A stretch of 64,000 nucleotides of DNA from DATAZK01 sp963731205 (GCA_963731205.1 CAVSUJ010000002.1:2108001-2172000); one strand, 5' to 3'; positions 51,667 through 60,399 are shown, counted from the stretch's first letter. Notes: generated by a model not told the origin, from the letters alone. Translations and numbers: made by a program.

Positions 51667-52125
51667 TCAGCTGCCGGGCAGGCCCGGCAGCGCGGTGACG
51701 GCTTTGGCAGGTGCCACTCCCAGCAGCGTCCGCAGTCGCGCGGCCCTCACCGCCGCCGCAGCCAGGACGTCAGCCGCCAGCAGCCGATGCGCGGCGACAG
51801 CCGCCTGGCCCACCGCATTCGCGGCCGCGACGCACAACCGGTCTTCCAGGCCGGCCAGGAAACGGATGACGGCCGGGGCGTTGCTGAGCGGGAAGGGCAG
51901 GGCGTATGCCGGCAGCGGCGGAGGCGGGGTGGAGCCGGCAGCGGTGATCGCTGCGGTCAACTGATCGCGGCTGACTCGCAGGGCGTCGTAGCTGGTGCGG
52001 ACGGCGCCGATGAGGGCCGGCGACGGCGAGAACCCGACCAGGACAGCTCCCGCCATCCCGTAGCCGTAGATGGCCGCGTGTTCGCCGGCCAGGAGCGACT
52101 CCAGACCGGTGGCAGGTCCGCTCAC
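51667..52125 (-). CDS. DUF4439 ferritin-like domain protein
   Basis: This 152-residue protein matches DUF4439, a ferritin-like helical domain found next to rimP in actinobacteria. It begins SGPATGLESLLAGEHAAIYG and is helix- and alanine-rich with a Pro-rich loop (PPPPLPAYALPFPL). GTG 52125 is chosen, since the family sequence starts there; the upstream open frame is a shadow. It has no clear metal site and no signal peptide. It lies five bases after the end of the disrupted lipoprotein gene on the same strand, so the two form a unit. Confidence 0.75.
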   Translation of the reverse strand: MSGPATGLESLLAGEHAAIYGYGMAGAVLVGFSPSPALIGAVRTSYDALRVSRDQLTAAITAAGSTPPPPLPAYALPFPLSNAPAVIRFLAGLEDRLCVAAANAVGQAAVAAHRLLAADVLAAAAVRAARLRTLLGVAPAKAVTALPGLPGS

Positions 52126-52129
52126 GGCG

Positions 52130-52634
52130 TCACAGGGGCTGCGGCGCGAGCAGGCTGACGGCGACCTGCCCGCTGGCGGCGAGACTGGCGAGCAATGGTG
52201 CGAGCCTCGCAGAAGCACGAGTGCAATCGGCGCGCCGGGAGACGGCCGCCGCGTGTTCGGCGGCCGCCAGGGCGGCGACCGTCGGCGCGGGACGGGTGGC
52301 GGGCTCGGCAGGCAACTGGCCGGTCAGCGTCTGCAGGTGTGCCCGGTGCAATCCCCGAATGGTGGCGAACGGTTCCGCCGCGGCCGGCGCCGCAGCGGCG
52401 CTGAGCAGTCGGCGCTCGTCGGCGACGGCCAGCTGGCGCAGCGCCGCATCGGCAGCCGAGGCAGGGTCGGTGGTCGGGGTCGCGGGCGGCCGGGAAGAGC
52501 CGGCGGCGTGCTCTCCTTGAGGGGAGTGGGACGCGTCGCACCCGGCCGACGTGAGGCCGACCAGACCCAGCAGCCCACCGGCACCGGCACCGGACAGCGA
52601 CGAACCGGCGGCTGACGCGTATCTGCTCGGCCAC
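52130..52634 (-). pseudogene. Exported lipoprotein gene with a broken N-terminus
   Basis: The reading frame that ends at 52130 encodes a helical, Ala-rich protein with a signal-like segment ending AGC (GLLGLVGLTSAGCDAS), then a Thr/Pro linker and helices ending SLLAPQPL. This frame has no ATG, GTG or TTG before the signal segment. The natural start is GTG 52634, with TGAGGA before it; it encodes VAEQIRVSRRFV, a twin-arginine-like start, in the neighbouring frame. One base too many at about 52600-52606 would explain it, giving SRRFSLSGAGAGG. The product would be about 165 residues. I do not recognise the family; it partners the DUF4439 gene. Confidence 0.6.
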
Positions 52635-52661
52635 GATCCTCAGCCTGGCACAACCCGGTCG

Positions 52662-52667
52662 TAGGCT
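52662..52667 (+). promoter_or_regulatory. Putative -10 box upstream of the rimP-nusA operon
   Basis: TAGGCT lies 77 bases before the rimP GTG at 52745 and 28 bases from the divergent lipoprotein start. It fits TAnnnT. No clear -35 box is seen. Confidence 0.4.
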
Positions 52668-52744
52668 GCCCAGGAGACGTGACGCCGGTGTGGGCCGCTG
52701 GTGATCCGGCGCGCAGTGCAAGAAAATTGTGGGAAGGAGCCGAC

Positions 52745-53239
52745 GTGACGCAGGCCAAAGCGGCTCCGAAAGAGACTTTGATCGGATTGCTGGCACCCGT
52801 GGTTGCCGAAGCCGGCGCCGAACTCGAGGACGTATCCGTCAGCCGGGCCGGAAGTCGAAGCGTGGTGCGGGTCGTCATCGATCGTGACGGTGGCATCGAC
52901 CTCGACGGCGTGGCTGATGTCAGCAAGGCGGTCAGCACTGCGCTCGACGACGACCCTGATGCCATGCCTGGCTCATTCGTGCTCGAGGTGACGACTCCCG
53001 GAGTCGACCGGCCTCTCACCCAGCCCCGCCACTGGCGCCGCGCGCAGGGGCGCTTGGTCGCGGTCACCCGTCGCGGCGCAGGCCCGCTCACCGGGCGGGT
53101 GAGCACCGCGGATGACGAGAGTGCCGTGCTCGTGGGCGCCGACCTGCCGGGCGGGCAGGTCGCCGTCGCCTACAGCGACGTGAGCCGGGCGGTCGTCCAG
53201 GTCGAGTTCAACGGCCCCGATCCCGGCGGCACGTCATGA
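52745..53239 (+). CDS. rimP: Ribosome maturation factor RimP
   Basis: RimP helps assemble the 30S subunit. The 164-residue product has VVAEAGAELEDVSVSRAGSR, VRVVIDRDGGIDLDGVADVS and VLEVTTPGVDRPLTQPRHWR. The start at GTG 52745 follows GGGAAGGAG. It overlaps nusA by four bases (ATGA), giving the standard rimP-nusA-ylxR-infB order. Confidence 0.96.
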   Translation: MTQAKAAPKETLIGLLAPVVAEAGAELEDVSVSRAGSRSVVRVVIDRDGGIDLDGVADVSKAVSTALDDDPDAMPGSFVLEVTTPGVDRPLTQPRHWRRAQGRLVAVTRRGAGPLTGRVSTADDESAVLVGADLPGGQVAVAYSDVSRAVVQVEFNGPDPGGTS

Positions 53240-54276
53240 AACTGGACCTTGCTGCGCTACGCAGCGTCGAGCGGGAGAAGGACATCTCCTTCGACGCGCT
53301 CGTCGACGCGATCGAGACCGCACTGGCGACGGCCTACCGGCACAACGACTCGGCGGCACCCGATGCCCGGGTGCAGATCGACCGCTCCACCGGCGACGTG
53401 GTGGTGTACGCCCGCGAATTCGACGCCGATGGCCAGCTGGTACGCGAGTGGGACGACACTCCCGAGGACTTCGGCCGGGTCGCCGCCACCACTGCCCGGC
53501 AGGTGATCATCCAGCGGCTGCGCGATGCCTCGTCCGACGTCACCTACGGCGAGTTCGCCGGTCACGAGCGCGAGGTGGTGCTCGGCCTGGTGCAGCATCA
53601 CGAGCAGCGGGCGGGCAACAAGATCGTCATGGTGGATCTCGGAAAGGGTTTCGAGGCGATCCTCCCACCGGCCGAGCAGGTGCCGGGGGAGCGGTACGAG
53701 CACGGTGACCGGATCCGGGTGTGCGTCGCGTCCGTCACGCGTTCGCCGCGGGGGGTCTCGGTCACGGTCTCGCGTACCCATCCAGAGCTGGTGCGCGGAC
53801 TTTTCGCTCTGGAAGTGCCGGAAGTCGCTGACCACACCGTGGAGATCGCCGCGATCGCCCGTGAGGCCGGTCACCGTTCCAAGATCGCCGTCCGCACCCG
53901 CGTGCAGGGGCTGAATGCCAAGGGCGCATGCATCGGACCGCTCGGTGCCCGGGTGCGAGCGGTCATGGCCGAGCTCAACGGCGAGAAGATCGACATCGTC
54001 GACTGGTCGGACGATCCGGCGCGGTTCGTCGCGTCGGCGCTCTCACCGGCCAAGGTCAGCTCTGTCCAGGTGGTGGATGCCGCCCAGCGCGCCGCTCGCG
54101 TCGTCGTGCCCGACTACCAGCTTTCGCTGGCGATCGGCAAGGAGGGGCAGAACGCCCGCCTCGCCGCCCGCCTCACCGGCTGGCGGATCGACATCCACAG
54201 TGACACCGAAGTGCCAGGTGCGGCTGGGGTCTCCGGGCCCGCCGGGGTCGATCCGTCGGCGACCGCGAATGGTTGA
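53236..54276 (+). CDS. nusA: Transcription termination/antitermination factor NusA
   Basis: NusA binds RNA polymerase and RNA and controls pausing, termination and rRNA antitermination. The 346-residue product has the N-terminal polymerase-binding domain (about 1-105), an S1 domain (about 120-185), and two KH domains with RVQGLNAKGACIGPLGARVR and YQLSLAIGKEGQNARLAARL. It lacks the C-terminal acidic repeats seen in proteobacteria, as is normal for actinobacteria. It overlaps rimP and is followed by ylxR at nine bases. Confidence 0.97.
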   Translation: MKLDLAALRSVEREKDISFDALVDAIETALATAYRHNDSAAPDARVQIDRSTGDVVVYAREFDADGQLVREWDDTPEDFGRVAATTARQVIIQRLRDASSDVTYGEFAGHEREVVLGLVQHHEQRAGNKIVMVDLGKGFEAILPPAEQVPGERYEHGDRIRVCVASVTRSPRGVSVTVSRTHPELVRGLFALEVPEVADHTVEIAAIAREAGHRSKIAVRTRVQGLNAKGACIGPLGARVRAVMAELNGEKIDIVDWSDDPARFVASALSPAKVSSVQVVDAAQRAARVVVPDYQLSLAIGKEGQNARLAARLTGWRIDIHSDTEVPGAAGVSGPAGVDPSATANG

Positions 54277-54285
54277 CGCCGCGTA

Positions 54286-54591
54286 GTGCCGAAGGCGAGA
54301 CCGGCTGAGCGCGCTACAGTTGACACGGCGCGTCGTTCGGCGCCGATCCGCACGTGTGTCGGGTGTCGGAGCCGAGCGGTGCTGACCGACTTGCTGCGCG
54401 TCGTGGTTGTCGAGGGCGTTCTCGTTCCCGATCCTCGCCGGCGGCTGCCGGGTAGGGGTGCGCATTTACACCCCGATCCGCAGTGTCTGGAGTCGGCGAT
54501 CCGCCGTCAGGCGTTTCGCCGGGCGCTGCGAATCCCGGGCAGTCCCGAAGTGGATCAAGTACGAGCCCACGTCGAAAGTCTCCTCAAGTGA
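54286..54591 (+). CDS. ylxR: YlxR (DUF448) RNA-binding protein
   Basis: YlxR is a small RNA-binding or nucleoid-like protein found between nusA and infB. The 101-residue product has the diagnostic RTCVGCRSRAVLTDLLRVV and GRGAHLHPDPQCLESAIRR. It has a longer N-terminus than many homologs (about 20 residues before RTCVGC). It precedes the infB leader. Confidence 0.93.
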   Translation: MPKARPAERATVDTARRSAPIRTCVGCRSRAVLTDLLRVVVVEGVLVPDPRRRLPGRGAHLHPDPQCLESAIRRQAFRRALRIPGSPEVDQVRAHVESLLK

Positions 54592-54633
54592 TGCGCAGCG
54601 GGAATTGCAGTGAGCTTTAGCCGCCGTTCGGAA

Positions 54634-54692
54634 GTGGGTTTGTCTGATGGACGCTCGATGAGCACTCAGCGATGAGTACTCCCATGCCGTAG
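54634..54692 (+). promoter_or_regulatory. infB leader with chained mini-ORFs
   Basis: Between ylxR and infB lie three mini-ORFs, each overlapping the next by ATGA: ATG 54647 (M-D-A-R, stop 54661), ATG 54658 (M-S-T-Q-R, stop 54675) and ATG 54672 (M-S-T-P-M-P, stop 54692). A GTG at 54634 reads in frame with the second and gives a 13-residue peptide. GATGAGCACTC and GATGAGTACTC form an imperfect direct repeat. This looks like a translated leader that could couple IF2 synthesis to initiation efficiency. I recall similar conserved DNA before infB in other actinobacteria, but I cannot check it here. Confidence 0.5.
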
Positions 54693-54736
54693 TTGGAGGT
54701 CGCGCGGGCAGCCGCGGGCCTAGAAAAAGGAGCACC

Positions 54737-57589
54737 GTGGCAGGAAAGGCCCGCGTCCACGAGCTGGCCAAGGAGCTTGGCGTCGACAGCAAGACTGTCC
54801 TCGCGAAGCTCAAGGATCTTGGCGAGTTCGTGAAATCCGCATCGTCGACCGTCGAACCGCCGGTCGTCCGCAAACTCAAGGAAGCGCTGGGGGATGCAGC
54901 TCCGGCTGCTGCCCCTGCCGCCGCCGCGCCGCCCAAGAAGGCGCCGGCGAAGGCTGCGAAGGCAGCTCCAGCACCCAAGCTCGAGGTCCCGGCCAGCCCG
55001 GTGGCTCCGGCGCCTGCGCCGGTGGTGGCCCCTCCGGCCCCGCCCGTGGCCCAGCCTCCGGCGGCGCCGATCGCACCCGCCGCCCAGGCGGCGCCTCCGG
55101 CTCAGGCCCCGGCTGCCCGGCCTGCGGGTCCGCGCCCCGGCGTGCCCGGTCGCCCGGGCGGTCCGGCCGCTCCGCGCAATGTTCCGCGCGGCCCGGGTAA
55201 CAATCCGTTCACCAGCCGTCCGGCCCCGCCGGCGCCCCGTCCCGGAGTCCCCGGTGCGCCGGGCGAGCCCCCGATCGCGGGCGCTCCTACGGCGGTGCCC
55301 GACTCGCGTCCGGGCGGTCCCACCCCGCAGAACATGCCCCCTCGTCCCGCACCGCGTCCGGGCATGGGCCCGGGCCGCGGTCCGACACCCGGCAGCATGC
55401 CGGGGCGCGTCGGTGGTCCGCGTCCGGCGGGCCCGGGTCCCAGTCGTGGCCCCGGTGGCCCCAGTCGTGGCCCCGGTGGTCCGGGTGGTCCCGGCGGCGG
55501 CGGTTTCCGCCAGGGCGCGCCGAGCCGCGGCCCGGGTGGGCCAGGCGCAGGCGCAGGAGCCGGCGGCGGCAATTACCGCCCCGGTGGTCCCCCCGGTGGC
55601 GGCGGTCCCGGTGGCGGCCGTCCCGGCGCGCCGCAATCAGGCGGTCGTGGCCGCGGCGGCACGACACAGGGCGCCTTCGGCCCGGGTGGTCGCGGACGTC
55701 CAGGCCGGCAGCGCAAGTCCAAGCGCGCCAAGCGCCAGGAATTCGACAACATGCAGGCGCCGACCCTCGGCGCCTACGTCCCGCGCGGCAACGGGGAGAC
55801 CATCCGGCTGCCCCGCGGCGCGAGCCTGGCCGACTTCGCCGACAAGATCGATGCCAACCCCGGCTCGATGGTCCAGGTGGTGCTGACCCAGCTCGGAGAG
55901 ATGGTCACGGCCACCCAGTCCTGCACCGACGCGACGCTGGAATTGCTCGGCGAGACCCTGGGCTACCGGGTCTCGATCGTCAGCCCGGAGGACGAGGACC
56001 GCGAGCTCCTGGAGTCCTTCGACCTGGAATTCGGCGGCGATTACGAGGAGGACGCCAATCTGGTCGCCCGGCCTCCGGTCGTCACGGTCATGGGTCACGT
56101 CGACCACGGAAAGACCAAGCTGCTCGACGCGATCCGGCGGGCCAATGTGGTCGCCGGCGAGGCGGGCGGCATCACCCAGCACATCGGCGCCTATCAGGTC
56201 CACGTGGAGCACGAGGGCCAGGACCGGGCGATCACCTTCATCGACACCCCGGGTCACGAGGCGTTCACCGCCATGCGTGCCCGTGGCGCGCAGGTGACCG
56301 ACATCGCGGTGCTCGTGGTGGCGGCCGACGACGGCGTGAAGCCGCAGACCATCGAGGCGCTGAACCACGCCCAGGCGGCTGACGTCCCGATCGTCGTGGC
56401 GGTGAACAAGGTCGACAAGGAGGGCGCCGATCCGGCCAAGGTGCGCGGCCAGCTCACCGAGTACGGCCTCGTCGCCGAGGAGTACGGAGGCGACACCATG
56501 TTCGTCGACGTCTCCGCCATCACCCGGGCCGGCATCGATCAGCTGCTCGAGGCGGTGCTGCTCACCGCTGACGCCGCCCTCGATCTGCGGGCGCCGGAGG
56601 ACATCGACGCCCAGGGCGTGGCGATCGAGGCCCACCTCGACCGCGGCCGTGGCCCGGTGGCCACGGTGCTCGTCCAGCGCGGAACGCTGCGCGTCGGCCA
56701 GTCGGTCGTCGCCGGTGACGCGTACGGACGCGTGCGGGCGCTGCTCGACGAGAACGGCGACCAGCTGGAGGCGGCGGGTCCGTCGCGTCCGGTGCAGGTA
56801 CTCGGTCTCACGGCGGTACCCGGTGCCGGTGACAGCTTCATCGTGGTGCCCGATGACCGCATCTCGCGTCAGATCGCCGAGCGGCGCGCTGCTCGCGAGC
56901 GGGCTGCCGAGCTCGCCACCAGCCGTGGCCGCATGACCCTCGAGGACGTGCTCGCCCGGATCAAGGAGGGTGAGGTCAACCAGCTCAACCTGATCCTCAA
57001 GGGTGACGGTTCGGGTTCGGTCGAGGCTCTCGAAGACGCCCTCGTCAAGATCGATGTGGGCGATGAGGTCAGCCTGCGGGTGATCGACCGCGGGGTCGGT
57101 GCCATCACCGAAACCAACGTCATGCTGGCTGCTGCATCCGACGCGATCATCATCGGCTTCAACGTCAGGCCGCAGGGCAAGACCCGGGAGCTCGCCGATC
57201 GCGAAGGCGTCGACGTGCGTTACTACTCGGTCATCTACCAGGCGATCGACGACGTGGAGCAGGCTCTTCGCGGCATGCTCAAGCCGATCTACGAGGAGGT
57301 GCAGCTCGGTACCGCCGAGGTGCGCGAGGTCTTCAAGGTGCCGCGGATCGGCAACGTGGCGGGTTCGCTGGTGCGCTCGGGCGTCATCGTCCGCAACAGC
57401 AAGGCTCGCCTGGTCCGCGACGGCATCGTGATCTCCGACAACCTCACGGTCGAGTCGCTGCGCCGCTTCAAGGAAGACGCTCGCGAGGTGTCCGAGGGCT
57501 ACGAGTGCGGTATCGGCCTCGGGTACAGCGACATCCACATCGATGACGTCATCGAAACCTACGAGCAGCGCGAGGTACCGCGGGTCTGA
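54737..57589 (+). CDS. infB: Translation initiation factor IF-2
   Basis: IF2 is the GTPase that places initiator tRNA on the ribosome. The 950-residue product starts AGKARVHELAKELGVDSKTV (N-terminal domain), followed by a very long Ala/Pro and then Gly/Pro/Arg low-complexity linker (about residues 55-330, with many GPGGP units), and the conserved part with the G1 motif GHVDHGKTKLLDAI near residue 453, DTPGHEAFTAMRARGAQVTD, NKVDKEGA and domains III and IV. Everything needed is intact. The GTG start follows AAAAAGGAG. The low-complexity linker is typical of actinobacterial IF2. Confidence 0.98.
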   Translation: MAGKARVHELAKELGVDSKTVLAKLKDLGEFVKSASSTVEPPVVRKLKEALGDAAPAAAPAAAAPPKKAPAKAAKAAPAPKLEVPASPVAPAPAPVVAPPAPPVAQPPAAPIAPAAQAAPPAQAPAARPAGPRPGVPGRPGGPAAPRNVPRGPGNNPFTSRPAPPAPRPGVPGAPGEPPIAGAPTAVPDSRPGGPTPQNMPPRPAPRPGMGPGRGPTPGSMPGRVGGPRPAGPGPSRGPGGPSRGPGGPGGPGGGGFRQGAPSRGPGGPGAGAGAGGGNYRPGGPPGGGGPGGGRPGAPQSGGRGRGGTTQGAFGPGGRGRPGRQRKSKRAKRQEFDNMQAPTLGAYVPRGNGETIRLPRGASLADFADKIDANPGSMVQVVLTQLGEMVTATQSCTDATLELLGETLGYRVSIVSPEDEDRELLESFDLEFGGDYEEDANLVARPPVVTVMGHVDHGKTKLLDAIRRANVVAGEAGGITQHIGAYQVHVEHEGQDRAITFIDTPGHEAFTAMRARGAQVTDIAVLVVAADDGVKPQTIEALNHAQAADVPIVVAVNKVDKEGADPAKVRGQLTEYGLVAEEYGGDTMFVDVSAITRAGIDQLLEAVLLTADAALDLRAPEDIDAQGVAIEAHLDRGRGPVATVLVQRGTLRVGQSVVAGDAYGRVRALLDENGDQLEAAGPSRPVQVLGLTAVPGAGDSFIVVPDDRISRQIAERRAARERAAELATSRGRMTLEDVLARIKEGEVNQLNLILKGDGSGSVEALEDALVKIDVGDEVSLRVIDRGVGAITETNVMLAAASDAIIIGFNVRPQGKTRELADREGVDVRYYSVIYQAIDDVEQALRGMLKPIYEEVQLGTAEVREVFKVPRIGNVAGSLVRSGVIVRNSKARLVRDGIVISDNLTVESLRRFKEDAREVSEGYECGIGLGYSDIHIDDVIETYEQREVPRV

Positions 57590-57629
57590 TAGCTGATCGG
57601 GCCTCAACGGCTAGGTGGGTTTGACAGCC

Positions 57630-57941
57630 ATGTGGGTCGGGACTCTCGAGCTGGACCTGTTGCTCGGAGGGCCGGACCTGCCGGTGCGCTCGCTCAAGGA
57701 GAAGCGCTCGGTGGTCCGGCCCATCGTGGCCGAGTTGCAGCGCCGGTTCGCGGTGGCCGCCGCCGAGGCAGGTCATCTCGATCTGCATCGGCGGGCGCTC
57801 ATCGGGGTCGCGGTGGTGGCCGCCGATCGGGCGCACTGCCTCGAGGTGCTGGCGGGTTGCGAGCGCCTCGTGGCGGGGCGGCCGGAGATCGAATTGCTGT
57901 CTGCCCGGCAGCGGCTGCTCAGCAGCGAGGACGAGGGCTGA
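57630..57941 (+). CDS. DUF503 (YlxP-like) family protein
   Basis: This 103-residue small protein belongs to DUF503, found between infB and rbfA in many bacteria. It begins MWVGTLELDLLLGGPDLPVR and has SLKEKRSVVRPIVAELQRRF, the family signature. Its function is not established. I chose ATG 57630 because the family starts M-W-V-G; GTG 57615 is possible. It is likely part of the infB-rbfA transcript. Confidence 0.9.
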   Translation: MWVGTLELDLLLGGPDLPVRSLKEKRSVVRPIVAELQRRFAVAAAEAGHLDLHRRALIGVAVVAADRAHCLEVLAGCERLVAGRPEIELLSARQRLLSSEDEG

Positions 57942-57980
57942 CGGCGGGGAGTGAACGGGTGACTGGAGAAGGAGGGGACC

Positions 57981-58406
57981 GTGGCTGATCCTGCACGCGC
58001 GCGCCGGCTGGGTGTGCGTATCCGCGAGATCGTGGCTTCGGCGCTCGGCACCGAGGTGAAGGACCCGCGACTGGGGATGGTGACCATCACCGACGTGCGC
58101 GTCGGGGCGGATCTGAACGACGCGACGATCTTCTACACCGTCTACGGCGACGACCTCGAACGTGCCGAAAGTGCCGCCGCATTGGAGTCGGCGAAGGGCG
58201 TGCTGCGCACCCGGGTGGGCCGGATGACCGGGGTCAAGAACACTCCCACCCTGGAGTTCGTGCATGATGAGCTCCCCGACTCCGCCCGACATCTCGAGGA
58301 CCTGCTAGCGGCTGCTCGAGCCGATGACGACCGGATCCGCGCAGCCCGCGCGACAGCAACGCCAGCGGGTGACGAGGATCCCTACCGCCACCCGGAGGAT
58401 GAGTGA
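57981..58406 (+). CDS. rbfA: Ribosome-binding factor A
   Basis: RbfA binds helix 1 of 16S rRNA and helps late 30S maturation and cold adaptation. The 141-residue product has the single KH-like domain with IREIVASALGTEVKDPRLGM and VTITDVRVGADLNDATIFYT, then a short acidic tail. GGAGGGG precedes the GTG at 57981. It overlaps the DHH phosphoesterase gene by four bases. Confidence 0.95.
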   Translation: MADPARARRLGVRIREIVASALGTEVKDPRLGMVTITDVRVGADLNDATIFYTVYGDDLERAESAAALESAKGVLRTRVGRMTGVKNTPTLEFVHDELPDSARHLEDLLAAARADDDRIRAARATATPAGDEDPYRHPEDE

Positions 58407-59485
58407 GCCGCTTCAACACGGCGAATCTCCACGGGACGACCGGTCCGTCACCGTCGGGGCGCGCGACGGTGAGCCCGCAACCGGTTGATCGCGGCGACGT
58501 GCTCGATGTCATCAAGGGGGTCATCGCCAGCGAAGGATGGGTACTGTGCGTCGGCCACGTGCAGCCTGACGCCGATGCGCTCGGGTCGGCGCTCGCCCTG
58601 GCATTCGCCATTCGCAGCGCCGGCGGCGACGCGTACGTGAGCTTTGATCCCGGGCCGCTCGCGTTCGGGATGCCGCCGAGCCTTGGTTTCCTGCCCGGCG
58701 AGCACCTGCTGCTCGATCCGCGTCACCTGGCCGAAGAGCCCGCTCCGGCTGCGGTGATCACCTTCGACACCGGTACGGCTGAGCGTCTCGGCGTGCTCGC
58801 GCCCTACGCCGCCGCGCATGAGGACGGCCCGCCGGTGATCGTCATCGACCATCACGCCCGCGGTACCGCCTACGGCTCGATGTGCCTGGTCGACGCCGAC
58901 GCGGCCGCTACGGCCGAGCTCATCTCCGAGCTGATCGACGAGCTCGGCGTGAGCCTCGACGCGGCTGTGGCCACCTGCCTGTACGCCGGTCTGGCCAGCG
59001 ATACCGGCTCGTTCCGCTACGCCGCGACGAGCCCGGGCTCACACCGGCTCGCGGCCCGTCTGCTCGAAGCGGGCGCCCGTCACGACACGATCAGCATGCT
59101 GCTCTGGGACACCCGCCCTGCCAGCTACCTGCAGGTTCTCTCCGGGGCGCTGGCCCGCATGCAGCAGGCGGGCGACGTGATCTGGACGTTCGTCACCTGT
59201 GCGGATCTGCTCTCCGTGGGCGCCTCTCCCGAGGAGACCGAAGGGATCGTCGACGTCATCCGCGGGTCGCGCGAACACGAGGTCGCCGTCGTCCTGAAGC
59301 AGGATCCCGGCGCGGGACCCGACGGCTGGAAGGCGTCGGTACGCTCCCGGGGCCGACTCGACGTCGGGGCGGCGTGCAGCGCGCTCGGCGGCGGCGGCCA
59401 TCGGCTCGCGGCCGGCTTCAGCGCCGAAGGCACCCCGGAGGAGATCATCGCCCGGCTGCGGTCTGCACTTTCCGCCACCCAGTGA
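58403..59485 (+). CDS. nrnA: DHH/DHHA1 phosphoesterase (NrnA/CnpB type)
   Basis: This 360-residue enzyme belongs to the DHH-DHHA1 family that degrades nano-RNA, pAp and, in mycobacteria, c-di-AMP (Rv2837c lies in the same position). The catalytic motifs are GHVQPDADALGSALALAFAI (D-x-D), ITFDTGTAERLG, VIDHHARGTAYG and GLASDTGSFRYAATSPG, with the DHHA1 motif ALGGGGHRLAAGFS at the C-terminus. All metal ligands are visible. An N-terminal extension of about 40 residues precedes the domain. It overlaps rbfA. Confidence 0.94.
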   Translation: MSRFNTANLHGTTGPSPSGRATVSPQPVDRGDVLDVIKGVIASEGWVLCVGHVQPDADALGSALALAFAIRSAGGDAYVSFDPGPLAFGMPPSLGFLPGEHLLLDPRHLAEEPAPAAVITFDTGTAERLGVLAPYAAAHEDGPPVIVIDHHARGTAYGSMCLVDADAAATAELISELIDELGVSLDAAVATCLYAGLASDTGSFRYAATSPGSHRLAARLLEAGARHDTISMLLWDTRPASYLQVLSGALARMQQAGDVIWTFVTCADLLSVGASPEETEGIVDVIRGSREHEVAVVLKQDPGAGPDGWKASVRSRGRLDVGAACSALGGGGHRLAAGFSAEGTPEEIIARLRSALSATQ

Positions 59486-59503
59486 CGAGAGCGTGACCCC
59501 GGC

Positions 59504-60385
59504 GTGAAAGCGCCCGCCGAGCCGCTCGTCGGGGGGCTCGTCATCGTCGACAAGCCGGCCGGTCTCACCTCTCACGACGTGGTCGCCCGGCTGCGCCGGA
59601 TCGCGGGCACCCGGCGCGTCGGACATGCCGGAACGCTGGACCCGGCTGCCACGGGGGTGTTGGTGTGCGGGATCGGTCGCGCCACCCGCCTGCTCGGCCA
59701 TCTCCTGCTGGCCGGCAAGGAGTACGAGGCCACCGTCCGGCTCGGGGTCCGCACCAGCACCGACGACGCCGAGGGTGAGGAGCTTTCGATCCGTTCGACG
59801 GACGGGATCTCCGACGAGCTGATCGCCGCTGCGATCGCACGCCTCACGGGGGAGATCGACCAGGTCCCGAGCGCCGTCAGTGCGATCAAGGTCGGTGGGG
59901 TGCGCGCCTACGCGCGCGTCCGGGCCGGTGAGGACGTGCAGCTCGCCTCTCGCCGGGTCACGGTGGAACGGTTCGACGTGCTCGAGCGCCGGGGCGACGA
60001 GCTGGACGTGGTCGTCTCCTGCTCGTCGGGCACCTACATCCGTGCGCTCGCCCGCGATCTGGGTGAGCTGCTCGATTGCGGGGGTCACCTGACCGCTCTT
60101 CGTCGTACCCGGGTCGGCAGCTTCACCCTGGCCGAGGCCCACACGCTGGAGGAGCTCGGTCAGGAGCTGACGTTGCTCGCCCTCGGCGACGCGGTGGCGG
60201 CCATGTTCGTCCGGCGCGAGGTCGATGCGGCCGCGGCGAGCGACATCCGCCATGGACGTCCGCTGCCAGCCACCGGAGTCCCTGAGCCCGTCGGTGTCTT
60301 CGACGCCACGGGCCAGGTGCTGGCTCTCGTACAGGACTCCGGCGAGCTGGCGCGGCCGCTCGTCGTCCTGCACCCGGCCTCCTGA
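59504..60385 (+). CDS. truB: tRNA pseudouridine(55) synthase
   Basis: TruB makes pseudouridine 55 in the T-loop of tRNAs. The 293-residue product has GLVIVDKPAGLTSHDVVARL and the catalytic aspartate motif RVGHAGTLDPAATGVLVCGI, KEYEATVRLGV, and the C-terminal PUA-like domain. GTG 59504 starts 18 bases after the phosphoesterase gene. Everything is intact. Confidence 0.97.
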   Translation: MKAPAEPLVGGLVIVDKPAGLTSHDVVARLRRIAGTRRVGHAGTLDPAATGVLVCGIGRATRLLGHLLLAGKEYEATVRLGVRTSTDDAEGEELSIRSTDGISDELIAAAIARLTGEIDQVPSAVSAIKVGGVRAYARVRAGEDVQLASRRVTVERFDVLERRGDELDVVVSCSSGTYIRALARDLGELLDCGGHLTALRRTRVGSFTLAEAHTLEELGQELTLLALGDAVAAMFVRREVDAAAASDIRHGRPLPATGVPEPVGVFDATGQVLALVQDSGELARPLVVLHPAS

Positions 60386-60399
60386 CGCCGCGGCCGGGT

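Noticed and set aside
55100..55740. Short GC-rich repeats resembling a repeat array
   Set aside because: They encode the Gly/Pro/Arg linker of IF2 and have no regular spacer structure, so this is neither a CRISPR array nor a mobile element.
55637..57607. A 656-codon open frame on the minus strand opposite infB
   Set aside because: The plus-strand frame is clearly IF2 with all GTPase motifs. The antisense product is low complexity with no recognisable domain.
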